64,000 nucleotides of DNA. Origin: Saprospiraceae bacterium. Its GTDB lineage: Bacteria > Bacteroidota > Bacteroidia > Chitinophagales > Saprospiraceae. The DNA lies in the NCBI GenBank assembly GCA_016714785.1, contig JADKCC010000037.1, forward strand, positions 1 through 64,000, read 5' to 3'. Shown piece by piece: positions 29,200 to 38,566 of this stretch (its first letter is position 1; the number at the start of each line of letters is the position of its first letter). The position numbers and the translations under genes are program-made. The notes below the pieces were generated by a model. It did no database searches. It was not told the origin of the DNA and worked only from the letters and a program-made list of their open reading frames with translations.

Positions 29200-29575
29200 C
29201 TGAAATAGTCAGCTGTTATTTTTGGTTGTTAGTTTAACGGAGATTATCGTTCAAAAAACAAGCAATAGAGAATAAGAACGAAGTGAAGTGCAAAGCACCA
29301 AAGGCCGCAAGCCTTTGACAAAGTGAACCGCTAGCGGGTGGGCAGGAAAGTGCGTCTATTGCCATAGAAAGCACAAAGGATTAAATATGAAATACTTATG
29401 GCAATAGAAAAATGCATGACTGAGCGAACCTGAAAGGTGCGGCGACAATTGCCTTTGTTTAAATCAGCCTTTTTGTGATTTTTCACTAATGCGGCAAGCT
29501 GCACAAAAGTTACCTTTTGAACTAGACTTTTTGGTTCTGATAAGGCAAAAAGTAACTCAAGGTACACGACTTTTG
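29200..29575. repeat. Structured interspersed element of Bacteroidota type (non-coding, probable)
   Basis: A stretch of different texture from its surroundings, with several short hairpins: CAAAGG/CCTTTG near 29297-29316, CCGCTAGCGG near 29330, and CTATTGCCATA (29356-29366) against TATGGCAATAG (29397-29407). The minus-strand frame at 29331-29567 (with VTFVQLAALVKNHKKADLNK) resembles short hypothetical proteins I recall as widespread in this phylum and probably spurious. The element may be a dispersed palindromic repeat. The remaining bases to 29814 hold no gene. Confidence 0.45.
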
Positions 29576-29814
29576 GACAAAATCAATTAAAAGGTTTGCA
29601 TTTAATTTGTTTATTATAGACATAATTTATTATTTATCAATTGGTTGTACCATAGTCAGCAAGCCCTACTTAGTGCTACGTATAGCATTAATACTGTGTT
29701 TCTTTATTTTCATTAAACAATTTATTTTTCAAGTCATTTTTCATCATCTGATCATCAATTACTGAAAATTCTTATGGTTATTGAACTTGTTTTAAAATAG
29801 ATTCAATATTTTTT

Positions 29815-29822
29815 TATCTTTG
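29815..29822 (+). promoter_or_regulatory. Candidate -7 box for the DUF5606 gene
   Basis: TATCTTTG, 27 nt upstream of the ATG and followed by a typical GCGGCC start region. The upstream box is weak. Confidence 0.6.
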
Positions 29823-29849
29823 CGGCCTTTAATAAATAAATATTAACCA

Positions 29850-30281
29850 ATGAACATAAAAAATATAGTTGCCGTAAGTGGTTTGCCTGGTCTATATAAA
29901 TTAATCGCAACCAAAACAAATGGTCTTTTGGTAGCAGATGTAGATACGGGAAAATCGCGATTTTGCTCGGTTAGACAACATCAGTTTACTCCTATGGAAA
30001 CGGTAGCTATTTATACCGATGATGACACGATAGAAATAGCTAAGGTTTTTCAAAATATGTTAGATAAACAAGTCGAATTGCCAGCACCTAGTCCTACAGC
30101 TGCACATAAGGATTTGCAAAAATATTTTGAAGTTATCATACCTGATTATGATAGAGATAAGGTTTTCCATTCCGATATGAAAAAGGTCATTAAATGGTTT
30201 AATTTTCTTAATGATCGTGGATATTTGACAGCACAGTCAGATGTAGAGAGTTCCGAAAAAGAAAGTGGAGAAGAAGAATAA
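29850..30281 (+). CDS. DUF5606 domain-containing protein
   Basis: 143 residues. The N-terminus NIKNIVAVSGLPGLYKLIAT, then GLLVADVDTGKSRF and TPMETVAIYTDDDTIEIAKVF, is the standard DUF5606 layout in Bacteroidota. The C-terminal half has a helix-rich segment (HSDMKKVIKWFNFLNDRGYL) and an acidic Ser/Glu tail. No signal peptide, so cytoplasmic. The function of the family is not known. It stands alone with its own promoter. Confidence 0.88.
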   Translation: MNIKNIVAVSGLPGLYKLIATKTNGLLVADVDTGKSRFCSVRQHQFTPMETVAIYTDDDTIEIAKVFQNMLDKQVELPAPSPTAAHKDLQKYFEVIIPDYDRDKVFHSDMKKVIKWFNFLNDRGYLTAQSDVESSEKESGEEE

Positions 30282-30714
30282 ATCTTTTTGCTGCTTCGTC
30301 GATGTTATACTAAAGTATATTTTACAAGGATAAATTGGTACATTTCGATCTCATTATATTTGGGTCGAAAGTGAACTGCTACGTTAAAAAGATTGAAAAA
30401 TATGCTACTTCAATCCTAATGTTTGTACATTTTTGAATTTTGGATCTGTTTTATTTATAGGGGCGCGAAAAAAGGCCTTTTTTTTTTTTATTTTTTTGGG
30501 GTGTTTTTCCCAAAAAACAACAGAGAAGAAGAAAAAAAAAAGGGGCTCCTTCCCCAAAAAACAAAAGGAAAAAAAAAAAAGGCAAAAAAAAAAACCTTTT
30601 TTTTAAAAAAAAGAAAGGCCCCACCCTTTCTTGACTAACTTTTGTTTCCTTTTTTTTGCGGCCAAAAACCCCCAAACAAAAAAACACTTATGTAAAAAAA
30701 AAACATTCATTGAT
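30282..30714. other. Gene-free stretch containing a homopolymer-rich block (30462-30710)
   Basis: From about 30462 the sequence becomes long runs of T, A, G and C (for example 13 T, 11 A, 10-12 A again) unlike anything else in the window. Short frames here translate to Lys/Phe strings and are not genes. This looks like poor sequence or a consensus artefact rather than biology. Bases 30282-30461 show nothing recognisable. Confidence 0.7.
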
Positions 30715-31197
30715 TTAATGTAAGCTTACGACCCTTGTTAGTTGCCATTGATTGTCCTGAATGCGCCAGATATGTACAAATTTGGCAAATTTTATTTTAT
30801 TCTTTTCTGCTCTATTGTAGAAGCCATGTTTACCCATTTGGACAGCACCGTAATCTTTGATTGGATATACTTCGATACTTCCTTCTTCCAATACTCTAGT
30901 CACTTTACCACATATATTATTTTTTAGGCCTTCCATGATTTGAAATTTAGAAGTGCTCAGTCCTCCTAAATCATGATAGAACTCTAAATCTTCAGACAAT
31001 AAATTATACAATGTTGATGTATCGCAGGTATTGTAAGCATCAAAAAATTTTTTGTCTAAAGATGCAATCATATCATATACTTCTTGAGATACTGGCTTGC
31101 TTAACTTCGTATCCGAATTTCCCATTTTCTTTGATGCCTTACATGATATCAGAAACAAAGCAATAATTAGAAATATTAAACGAGCATTAAAATTCAT
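30715..31197 (-). CDS. NTF2-like (DUF4440-type) lipoprotein
   Basis: About 160 residues from the Met at 31197 (MNFNARLIFLIIALFLISC), chosen because it gives a clean lipoprotein signal; an upstream Met at 31251 would bury it. The mature part matches the SnoaL/NTF2-like fold: a first helix LDKKFFDAYNTCDTSTLYNL, then LSEDLEFYHDLGG, GLKNNICGK, and final strands FVHIWRIQDNQWQLTRVVSLH. Such domains bind small hydrophobic ligands or act as simple enzymes; the substrate is unknown. It is directly next to the low-quality block at 30462-30710 but is itself intact. Confidence 0.82.
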   Translation of the reverse strand: MNFNARLIFLIIALFLISCKASKKMGNSDTKLSKPVSQEVYDMIASLDKKFFDAYNTCDTSTLYNLLSEDLEFYHDLGGLSTSKFQIMEGLKNNICGKVTRVLEEGSIEVYPIKDYGAVQMGKHGFYNRAEKNKIKFAKFVHIWRIQDNQWQLTRVVSLH

Positions 31198-31496
31198 ACT
31201 TTCCGATTTTGGTTCGTTAATTATCTCCAAAGATATATTTAAGCATATCATCAGAAATAATTAAATCTACCAAATTTATATTATATCAGATGAATAACTA
31301 TTTGGTTTTCTTTTAATTTGCAGACCTTCTTGGTTTTCAATAGCAATAAGGTCAAAATGGAAGTTAACTTACCTCTGCACTTTGGAAGAAATAATTGGCA
31401 AACCATTTTATGGTTAAACATTCGATTTAGGGTATCTTTGTACTTTGTTACATCTGCTGATTAAATGTATATATTAGTGATACAATAAATACATGT

Positions 31497-34085
31497 TTAT
31501 TTTCTAAAATGTGCCAGTTTTATGGTAGCTGTTCGCTCATTCGAGTTGGCTTTAATAATGTAAATTCCTGATGGCCAATTAGATATGTCTATTGATTTTG
31601 ACGATGAAGGTGGCATGGATTGTAAATGGTCTAACAAACTACCATTTATACTAAAAATGTTTAGCGTTAAGTTATTGTCTGATTTGTTTTGGATTAAAAT
31701 TTGATGGACATTTTCTTTTGATACCGTTATCCAATCTTTACTATCTACATCTTTTGTTCCTACCGTGCCGACAAAACATGGGTTTGAAACTGAGTAAGTG
31801 ATGCACTCTGACAGACCTGGTACGAGATTACATAATTGATAGATTAACAATGAATCAGCGTTGCTTATATTAGTAGCCACATATCCAGTATTGGTATTAG
31901 TCAAAGGGAGATTTTGTCCATTTAATGATAAGGTCCAATCATAATTGATACAAGATCCATTTATTTCTTGAAATGTAAAAGTAGCATTAAATGTTGCATT
32001 GTTACAATCACTTTGCGATAAGTTAATATCCGCTTCGCAAGGACAGCAAACCAATCCAATCGTATCTGATGCCGCACACTGTGGGGCATTAGCATCCGTG
32101 ATGGTGACAATGATATTTTCGTTACAATCAGCCAATATAACGAGAAGGGTAGTGTCTAATGAACTAAACATTTGGCTAAAACCATTATTTGTGGTAACTG
32201 TATATCCATTGGCACCGAAATTAGTACCTGTTACGCTGAAATTTAGACTAATGATTTCTCCTGAACATGCGGTAGTATCAGGTGTGACACTAAAATTTGT
32301 TATAGCACATTGACTGGTATTCGAATGCGTATAGCATGGGTTTACCAGCGTGTCTTGCGTGCAATATGAATAATTTGGCAAAATATTGCACAATTCATAA
32401 ATCAATAGCGAATCGGTATCATTAGTCACAGTAATATTGTAACCTGTGTTTGTAGGATTCAAACTGTAGTTTTGGCCATTGATGAATAGGGTCCAGTCGT
32501 TATTGATACATGAACCTTGTTGATTGTTTATTGAAATGCTTGCATTAAAAATTCCGTCTATGCAATTACTTTGAGTGATGTTGACATCTGCACTACACGG
32601 ACAACAGAGCGACCCAATCGTATCAATTGCTGTGCATAATGAATCAAGTACATCAGTAATGGTTACGATGATGTTTTCATTGCAATCAGCCAGAGAAACA
32701 AGGACAGTACTATCAGTCAGATTGAATGTTTGGCTTATGCCAATATTGGTTGAGACCGTATAACCATTGGTACCAAAGTTGATACCTGTAAAATTGAAAT
32801 TTAGGCTAATGACTTCTCCATTGCAGGAGGTAGTATCAGGTGTGACACTAAAGTTGGTGATACTGCATGGATCAACGGTATTTGGTATGTAACATGGATT
32901 GGCAATAGTATCTCGGATGCACTCATCTTGGTTTGGGACTAAAGCACAAATTGTTATATAAAGCAAAGAATCATTAGAGTGATATCCATTGGTGTAGTAT
33001 GTTCCATTATAATTGTCCAAAGCTAAGGTATCATTATTGACGGTTATAGTCCAATCGTAATAAATACAAGATCCTGATAGGCTATTGAAATTAAACGATA
33101 TATCTACGGCCCCAGCGGAACAAGGTGATATCTGTAAGTCAAGTTCGTATTGACATGGGCAGCATATAGGTGCTATGGTAGTTGTTGTCGTGTTTAATGG
33201 GTCATTTGCATCCGTGATAGTCAGTGAAACAGTAGTAAAACAATCAGCTATTATAGAATAAATATGAGGATCATTGGGGAAATAATATTGTGAATTACCA
33301 AAATTATCACTAATTATAAACCCATCAAGCCCAAAACCTTCGTTGATTGTAAATGGGATTTCCATTATTCCATTATTACAATTTAACGTATCTATGCTGA
33401 CATCAAAAAATTGAATATTTGTATAGCATGGATTGGGTAGCACTTCAGTATATGTTTCGTTTAGGCCAGGTACTCCTGTATTAAATACATAAGTCACATA
33501 AGGAGTTGTAACTCCAATATTATCAGAATTATACAACCCAGTAGCTGAATTATACTCAAAGCCAATTTGTTCACCATTGACAGTAAGATAAGGATAATGA
33601 TTTGTGCATGATCCGCTTGTGTATTGATAATCTATTATAGCAATAAACGAATTTCCTATACAAGATGATTGTGTGATGTCTATGGTGTATTGGCAATCGC
33701 AACAGATTTGACCATAATTAAAAGAAGCACTACAGTTGGGATTGTCATTGTCGAAAATTGTAAATGTGACATCAGGTTCACATAGTGCGATTACTGAAAG
33801 AGTTTGTGGATCGCCGAGTTGAAATGTTCCGCCATTAGCATTAACAGCTGTAATAGTATATCCATTAAGTCCAAAATCTACTCCTGTAAAAGTGAAATTT
33901 AATGTTAGTAATTCGCCATCGCATTGATTGGAAGCTGGTGTTACCACAAAATTTGTAATAGAACATGCGACTGATGTTTTATCTTTTCCTGAGTTTTCAC
34001 ATTTTTCTAATGGAGTGAAAGCAGTTGCAATTGAAAAGAAATAGCCAAAAATTATAATCCTTGATAGAAGTCGAAATGTTCTCAT
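31497..34085 (-). CDS. T9SS type A cargo protein with four Cys-rich repeats
   Basis: 862 residues: a signal peptide, then four repeats of ~180-190 residues. Repeats 1, 3 and 4 start like CSITNFSVTPDTTSCNGE and contain a FGxNGYT turn; repeat 2 is more diverged. Each repeat holds a CCxC cluster (ICCDCQY, ICCPCQY, LCCPCSA, VCCPCEA) followed by a Ser/Cys pair, and ends near NPCY or NPCF. A type A sorting domain closes the protein (NLTLNIFSINGSLLDHLQS; WPSGIYIIKAN). The regular cysteines suggest disulfide-stabilised beta domains displayed on the surface. I know no function for the repeat. Confidence 0.85.
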   Translation of the reverse strand: MRTFRLLSRIIIFGYFFSIATAFTPLEKCENSGKDKTSVACSITNFVVTPASNQCDGELLTLNFTFTGVDFGLNGYTITAVNANGGTFQLGDPQTLSVIALCEPDVTFTIFDNDNPNCSASFNYGQICCDCQYTIDITQSSCIGNSFIAIIDYQYTSGSCTNHYPYLTVNGEQIGFEYNSATGLYNSDNIGVTTPYVTYVFNTGVPGLNETYTEVLPNPCYTNIQFFDVSIDTLNCNNGIMEIPFTINEGFGLDGFIISDNFGNSQYYFPNDPHIYSIIADCFTTVSLTITDANDPLNTTTTTIAPICCPCQYELDLQISPCSAGAVDISFNFNSLSGSCIYYDWTITVNNDTLALDNYNGTYYTNGYHSNDSLLYITICALVPNQDECIRDTIANPCYIPNTVDPCSITNFSVTPDTTSCNGEVISLNFNFTGINFGTNGYTVSTNIGISQTFNLTDSTVLVSLADCNENIIVTITDVLDSLCTAIDTIGSLCCPCSADVNITQSNCIDGIFNASISINNQQGSCINNDWTLFINGQNYSLNPTNTGYNITVTNDTDSLLIYELCNILPNYSYCTQDTLVNPCYTHSNTSQCAITNFSVTPDTTACSGEIISLNFSVTGTNFGANGYTVTTNNGFSQMFSSLDTTLLVILADCNENIIVTITDANAPQCAASDTIGLVCCPCEADINLSQSDCNNATFNATFTFQEINGSCINYDWTLSLNGQNLPLTNTNTGYVATNISNADSLLIYQLCNLVPGLSECITYSVSNPCFVGTVGTKDVDSKDWITVSKENVHQILIQNKSDNNLTLNIFSINGSLLDHLQSMPPSSSKSIDISNWPSGIYIIKANSNERTATIKLAHFRK

Positions 34086-34298
34086 TTTTATTTTTTTTAT
34101 TACTTGTAAAATTACCTACAAGAATAAGATTCTATTACATCGCATTTCGTTGCCTGATAGTTTAATTTTTTTGTTGTGTAACTTATTGATATGTAAATAA
34201 TTAAAAATTGTAAATTTTAATTAATTCTAAACCTTCACCTGTTGAGAACTTATTTGTCGTATTTTGGTTCGAAATAAGCTTGCTTTAAAAGTTAAGAT

Positions 34299-34853
34299 TC
34301 AGATAGTTCTAGATTCAATTTGTTTAGATTGCCATGCTTCTTTCTCAATAATATACACATAATTTAGTTTAGACGTTTCTCCAAAATAAGTGACTTCTTC
34401 TTCCCCAGTTTTAATAGCGCCTAATCTGCTGATAGCTATTTGCGATCGAATATTGTTGGCTCCAATGTGGAAATATACCTTCTCTACAAACTGAAAAATA
34501 TAGTTTAACATGAGTGTTTTGACAGATTGGTTGTATCCTTTGCCCCAGTATGCAGTACTATAAAAAGTATAGCCAATCAATATACTTTGTTTTTCCTCAT
34601 CATAACCATAGTATCGGGTACTGCCTATACATTGCTTATTTTGGGTATCTATTATTTTAAAGGCGCCGCCACTTTTCATTGCGCCTTCAAAGAATACACT
34701 AAACACTTCTTTTTGCCAACGGTCTTTATTTGGATGTTGTTCCCATATTTTGGGGTCGGAAGCTACAAGATATAAGCTGTCAAAATCGTCGTACTGCAAT
34801 GGACTCAAAGTCACATATTCCGTAACAATAGTTGGTTGAATATGGAGTGACAT
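34299..34853 (-). CDS. GNAT family N-acetyltransferase (RimJ/RimL type)
   Basis: 184 residues. The layout is that of RimL-like acetyltransferases: LSPLQYDDFDSLYLVASDPK at the N-terminus, IGSTRYYGYDEEKQSILIGYT as the central strands, the acetyl-CoA loop region in YWGKGYNQSVK, and HIGANNIRSQIAISRLGA near the C-terminus (the NxxSxxxxxxxG motif). It transfers an acetyl group from acetyl-CoA to an amine; the target is not deducible. It lies 54 bp downstream of the histidine kinase in the same direction and could be the last gene of that cluster. Confidence 0.88.
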   Translation of the reverse strand: MSLHIQPTIVTEYVTLSPLQYDDFDSLYLVASDPKIWEQHPNKDRWQKEVFSVFFEGAMKSGGAFKIIDTQNKQCIGSTRYYGYDEEKQSILIGYTFYSTAYWGKGYNQSVKTLMLNYIFQFVEKVYFHIGANNIRSQIAISRLGAIKTGEEEVTYFGETSKLNYVYIIEKEAWQSKQIESRTI

Positions 34854-34907
34854 AAATGAAATTATTTGTTAAAAGATTGCAATATACTTAAGCTTGGCGA
34901 TTTATGG

Positions 34908-35939
34908 TTATTTATTTGCTTTTTCTAATGTAAATCCAAAAGTTGAACCAACATCCACAGTGGATCTTACATTGATGGTTTGGTCATGTGCTTCTATAAT
35001 GTGTTTTACTATGGAAAGTCCTAAGCCTGATCCACCTTGTTTACGGCTGCGACTCGAATCAACCCGATAGAAGCGGTCAAAGACATGTTTAAGATGTTTG
35101 TCTTCTATACCTATACCATTGTCCGATATTTCCGTTAACACTTCGGTATCCATATCGTAAAAAGATACCTTTGTAGTGCCACCATCTTTTCCGTATTTGA
35201 TAGAATTGACAAGTAGATTGGTGAATACTTGGCGTATTGACTCACGATCTGCCATTACCATAAAAGAAGTAGCAGTCACATCTTTAAATTGAAGTGTTAT
35301 TTTTTTCTTTTTTGCCATAGATTTCAAATCCAAAAATATGTCTCTGACCAATTCTTTAATATCAAATCGTTTGATATCCAACTCTGCTTTTCCTGATTCC
35401 AATTTTGTGATGATGTCAAGATCTTCTACTATGTTTTGTAATCTTTCTGTGTTGTCGGCAGCCCGTTTTAAATAATCTTTATTGATTGTTTCATCATACA
35501 GTCCGCCTTCCAACAGTGTGTGTAGGTATGCCTGAATTGAAAAGATAGGGGTTTTTAGTTCATGCGAAATATTACCGACATAATTTTTGCGATATTCTTC
35601 CAACGATTTAAGACTTGCTATTTCTTTTTTTGTATTCACAGCCCATTCCATCACTTTCATATTGACATCTTCTAGACTCTCTTGACTTATATCTTGTGAT
35701 GTTTTATCCTTTTTGGAGTCGTAGATTAATTTGTAAATAAGTTTAACCTTTCGGAAAACATATTTCTCAAGGAAAAATCTTACTACCATAAAATTAATAC
35801 CAAGACATATAGTAATAATCAAAAACAGCCATGGCCAAGAAAACAAATAGAGACTAGTAGTCAATAAGATAACATTGACCATCGTAACCAAACCTGTGAT
35901 GAGGATGGTAATCTGTCTGATATTTATATTCTTATACAA
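34908..35939 (-). CDS. PhoR-like sensor histidine kinase
   Basis: 343 residues. Two membrane segments lie in the first ~55 residues with almost no periplasmic loop. The dimerisation box NISHELKTPIFSIQAYLHTL has its phospho-acceptor His near 127. The N box is NLLVNSIKYG, G1 DNGIG, F box FDRFYRVDSSRSRKQGG and G2 GSGLGLSIVKHI. It works with the response regulator whose gene ends 8 bp upstream. The lack of a sensor domain suggests that the stimulus is sensed in the membrane or through a partner. Confidence 0.95.
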   Translation of the reverse strand: MYKNINIRQITILITGLVTMVNVILLTTSLYLFSWPWLFLIITICLGINFMVVRFFLEKYVFRKVKLIYKLIYDSKKDKTSQDISQESLEDVNMKVMEWAVNTKKEIASLKSLEEYRKNYVGNISHELKTPIFSIQAYLHTLLEGGLYDETINKDYLKRAADNTERLQNIVEDLDIITKLESGKAELDIKRFDIKELVRDIFLDLKSMAKKKKITLQFKDVTATSFMVMADRESIRQVFTNLLVNSIKYGKDGGTTKVSFYDMDTEVLTEISDNGIGIEDKHLKHVFDRFYRVDSSRSRKQGGSGLGLSIVKHIIEAHDQTINVRSTVDVGSTFGFTLEKANK

Positions 35940-35947
35940 TCTGAATG

Positions 35948-36637
35948 TTAGAAATCAAATTTGTAACCCACACCTTTCATAGTATGGATATAATTATCAC
36001 CTATTTTTTCTCTTAGTTTGCGAATATGTACATCGATAGTTCTGTCTCCTACTATGACATCATTACCCCATATTTTTGCTAATATTTCATTGCGCTTAAA
36101 TACTTTGCCAGGGCGAGAAGCTAGTAATGATAAGAGTTCAAATTCTTTTTTTGCCAAGCCAGCATCTACACCTTCGATAGAGACTTTAAATTGCTCATCG
36201 TCAATAACTAAGGAACCATAATTTGTGACAGTACCTTTGATATTTTCGTCATTTGTATTGCCTGATCTTCTCAACAAAGCATTGATGCGTGATTTGAGTA
36301 CATTGGGTTTAATGGGTTTATTTATGAAATCATCGCCACCTGAATCTAATGCAGAAATTTGAGTGAAAGCCTCACTTCTTGCCGTGAGAAACGCAATAAT
36401 AGTATGCTTGAATTTTGGAATTGACCTTAGTTTTTGGCACACTTCGATACCATCCATACCAGGCATCATAATATCGAGTATTATGAGATGTGGTTCAAAT
36501 TCTTGTGCTTTTTGGATAGCTTTTACACCGTCTGAAGCTGTCTCCACTACAAAACCTTCTTTGACAAGATTATATTTTAGTATTTCCAAAATATCATCTT
36601 CATCATCAACCACCAGTATTTTTTGATTCTCAGCCAT
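35948..36637 (-). CDS. OmpR/PhoB-type response regulator
   Basis: 229 residues. The receiver domain has the acidic pocket VVDDEDD, phospho-acceptor Asp in ILDIMMPGMDG (about residue 54) and the conserved Lys in FINKPIKP. The C-terminal winged helix ends TIDVHIRKLREKIGDN and TMKGVGYKF, so it binds DNA. It pairs with the downstream kinase. With SixA and DUF4296 genes just upstream in the same direction, it may be part of one transcript. Confidence 0.96.
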   Translation of the reverse strand: MAENQKILVVDDEDDILEILKYNLVKEGFVVETASDGVKAIQKAQEFEPHLIILDIMMPGMDGIEVCQKLRSIPKFKHTIIAFLTARSEAFTQISALDSGGDDFINKPIKPNVLKSRINALLRRSGNTNDENIKGTVTNYGSLVIDDEQFKVSIEGVDAGLAKKEFELLSLLASRPGKVFKRNEILAKIWGNDVIVGDRTIDVHIRKLREKIGDNYIHTMKGVGYKFDF

Positions 36638-36720
36638 GTTTCTTGTATTCTATCTAAATATTATAGGGCAAAATTACAATCCATTGCATACATTCATCTT
36701 TGTTTAATATTATTTTAATG

Positions 36721-37092
36721 TTAATTTAAGTTAGGACTTGTTTGTGACGGAAGGCGAAGTTGCTTTTCTTGTAATACCCTTAAGGTATCTAAAGCCCTAT
36801 TTTGTAAAACCAAAAGTGTATCTTGCATTGATTGTAACTTTTCAAAATCAGATTTTATCACATCAATAGACTTGCCACTCATGGTAGCTATTTGCTTGAA
36901 ATATTGGTTACTAGTACTATCACGATACTTTATATCATTGATATTAATAGCTGCATTTACCGTGTACATTTGTACCAATGCTTCTACTATTTCATCTGAG
37001 GTCATCTGAAGAGTAGGGTTTGCTTTTTGTTGTTTACTACAAGAAAAAAGTCCCCAAAGCCCCAATAAAAATAAGAAAACAAGCATTCTCAT
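36721..37092 (-). CDS. DUF4296 lipoprotein
   Basis: 123 residues with a lipobox (LGLWGLFSC, Cys18). The remainder is helical, matching DUF4296: MTSDEIVEALVQMYTVNAAI near 32-51 and a YFKQIATMSGKSIDVIKSDF segment. Function unknown. Its ATG overlaps the stop of the SixA-like gene as ATGA, so translation of the two is probably coupled. Confidence 0.87.
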   Translation of the reverse strand: MRMLVFLFLLGLWGLFSCSKQQKANPTLQMTSDEIVEALVQMYTVNAAININDIKYRDSTSNQYFKQIATMSGKSIDVIKSDFEKLQSMQDTLLVLQNRALDTLRVLQEKQLRLPSQTSPNLN

Positions 37093-37585
37093 GGATATGG
37101 ATTATTTGGTGTTAAAATTTTGATCAATTTCATTTTTGACCACGATACTTTTGACCAAGGTACTTCGAGAGGCATCTCAGCGATGATAATTCCACAGGTT
37201 GGAATATTGGAGGTAACACCAGATTTGATTAGATTTGCTAAAAATGTAATACCTGGATTGTGCCCAAATAAAGCCACACAATGTAAAGAATCATTTATAA
37301 TGCTCAATTGCTGGATGTAATCTTCAGGCTCACCATGATAGAGTTCTCTTGTTGTTTCTAACTGAATACCAAAAGTTTGGGAGAAAAAAGATGCTGTACT
37401 TTTTGAGCTCTGTTTGCACTTGATTAGATAATTTTTTGCGGGAAATGACCATTATCTTTTAATAATTCTGCCATAACTGGGGCATCTGTCAAACCTCTTT
37501 CATCTAAAGGTCTATCAAAATCTGAAATGCTAAAATCTGTCCAAGATGACTTAGCGTGACGTACGATAATTATTTTTTTAATCAT
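37089..37585 (-). CDS. SixA-like histidine phosphatase, two frameshifts
   Basis: Starting at 37585 the protein reads MIKKIIIVRHAKSSWTDF, the RHG motif of the histidine phosphatase superfamily, then FDRPLDERGLTDAPVMAELL. The frame breaks near 37440 and again near 37405. Joining the pieces gives KSTASFFSQTFGIQLETTRE, LYHGEPEDYIQQ and finally the catalytic second His in LFGHNPGITFLANL. About 165 residues, the normal SixA length. SixA removes phosphate from phospho-histidine proteins. It heads the cluster with DUF4296 and the two-component pair. The indels could be sequencing errors. Confidence 0.82.
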
Positions 37586-37788
37586 GTGACTAAAGGATAT
37601 AGATTAAGAACAAAGATAAGTTATTTTTAGATTTAATTAGAGCGAATTTTATCCTATTTAGTTTTTTACCTTTAATTGCTCTATTCGAGACTGCTAAATC
37701 GTTAATTAAATACTAAAATGAAAGTGTTTTGAATTAAATTATGTTAAAAAAGTATTCCTTTGACCTTTTATTTTAATATTAAATTTGT

Positions 37789-38523
37789 ATGTATCAAAAA
37801 ATCCTAACATTTGTAATTCTAATACTTGCCAGTACATCTCTTGCTGCACAAAAGCAAAGTGGAACCATAAAATATAAACACACTACTTACATTGACACTG
37901 AAAGTATGCCAGCAAATATGCAGATGGACATGCCAAAGTCGTTTGACGCATTTATGCAATTGAAATTCAATAAGACAGCTTCCCTTTACGAAAAGGATGC
38001 TGACCACAAGGAGGAAGTTGATCCCAATGACAATCGTCCACGTATGTTCAGACGGATGCGTGAGAGGGCCAATAGGATAATTTATAAAAATATTAAAGAA
38101 AGCACTGTGCTTGAGCAGACAAGTCTTTTTGGTAAAGATTTTTTAATCTCTGATTCCTTAAAATCGGTTAAATGGAAAGTTAGCGCAGGAGAACAAAAAG
38201 TCATACTTGGATATACATGTATGAAAGCAACTTTCAAAGATAGCACCAATAATTTGGTTGTATTTTTTACGCCACAGTTGCCTGTTGGTTTTGGACCTGA
38301 CAAATATGGTAATCTGCCAGGTGTCATACTAGAAGTACAAAGTGCTCAGCAACATATCTTAGCTACAGATGTGAAATTAGAAGAGTCAGACGTAATACCT
38401 CCTTCCAAAGGGGATAAAGTAACGCGAAAAGAATTTGAGAAAATAAAAGAAGAAAAAATGAAGGAGCAAAGAGAGATGTGGGGAGGTCAAAGAGGTGGCG
38501 ATGTTCGTATTATCAGGCAATAA
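37789..38523 (+). CDS. GLPGLI family protein
   Basis: 244 residues. Signal peptide ending TSLAAQ, then a beta-rich exported domain. The family hallmark is visible as YGNLPGVILEVQ near residue 178, preceded by LGYTCMKATFKDSTNNLVVFF. The C-terminus is Lys/Glu/Arg-rich (KIKEEKMKEQREMW). GLPGLI proteins are of unknown function and often sit beside outer-membrane barrels, as here: the next gene starts 43 bp downstream. Confidence 0.92.
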   Translation: MYQKILTFVILILASTSLAAQKQSGTIKYKHTTYIDTESMPANMQMDMPKSFDAFMQLKFNKTASLYEKDADHKEEVDPNDNRPRMFRRMRERANRIIYKNIKESTVLEQTSLFGKDFLISDSLKSVKWKVSAGEQKVILGYTCMKATFKDSTNNLVVFFTPQLPVGFGPDKYGNLPGVILEVQSAQQHILATDVKLEESDVIPPSKGDKVTRKEFEKIKEEKMKEQREMWGGQRGGDVRIIRQ

Positions 38524-38566
38524 AGTCTTTGCGTCTTGTTCTATTTCTAATTTTAAAAATTGATTT

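Noticed and set aside
29331..29567. Small minus-strand hypothetical protein
   Set aside because: It lies within the hairpin-rich element, has no ribosome site, and resembles spurious annotations common in the phylum.
30423..30687. Two small Lys/Phe-rich frames
   Set aside because: They lie in the homopolymer block and translate runs of A or T; probably bad sequence.
31433..31440. TATCTTTG on the plus strand as a promoter for a small RNA
   Set aside because: A good -7 match, but there is no TTTG box at the right distance and no gene or terminator follows; it points into the end of a convergent gene.
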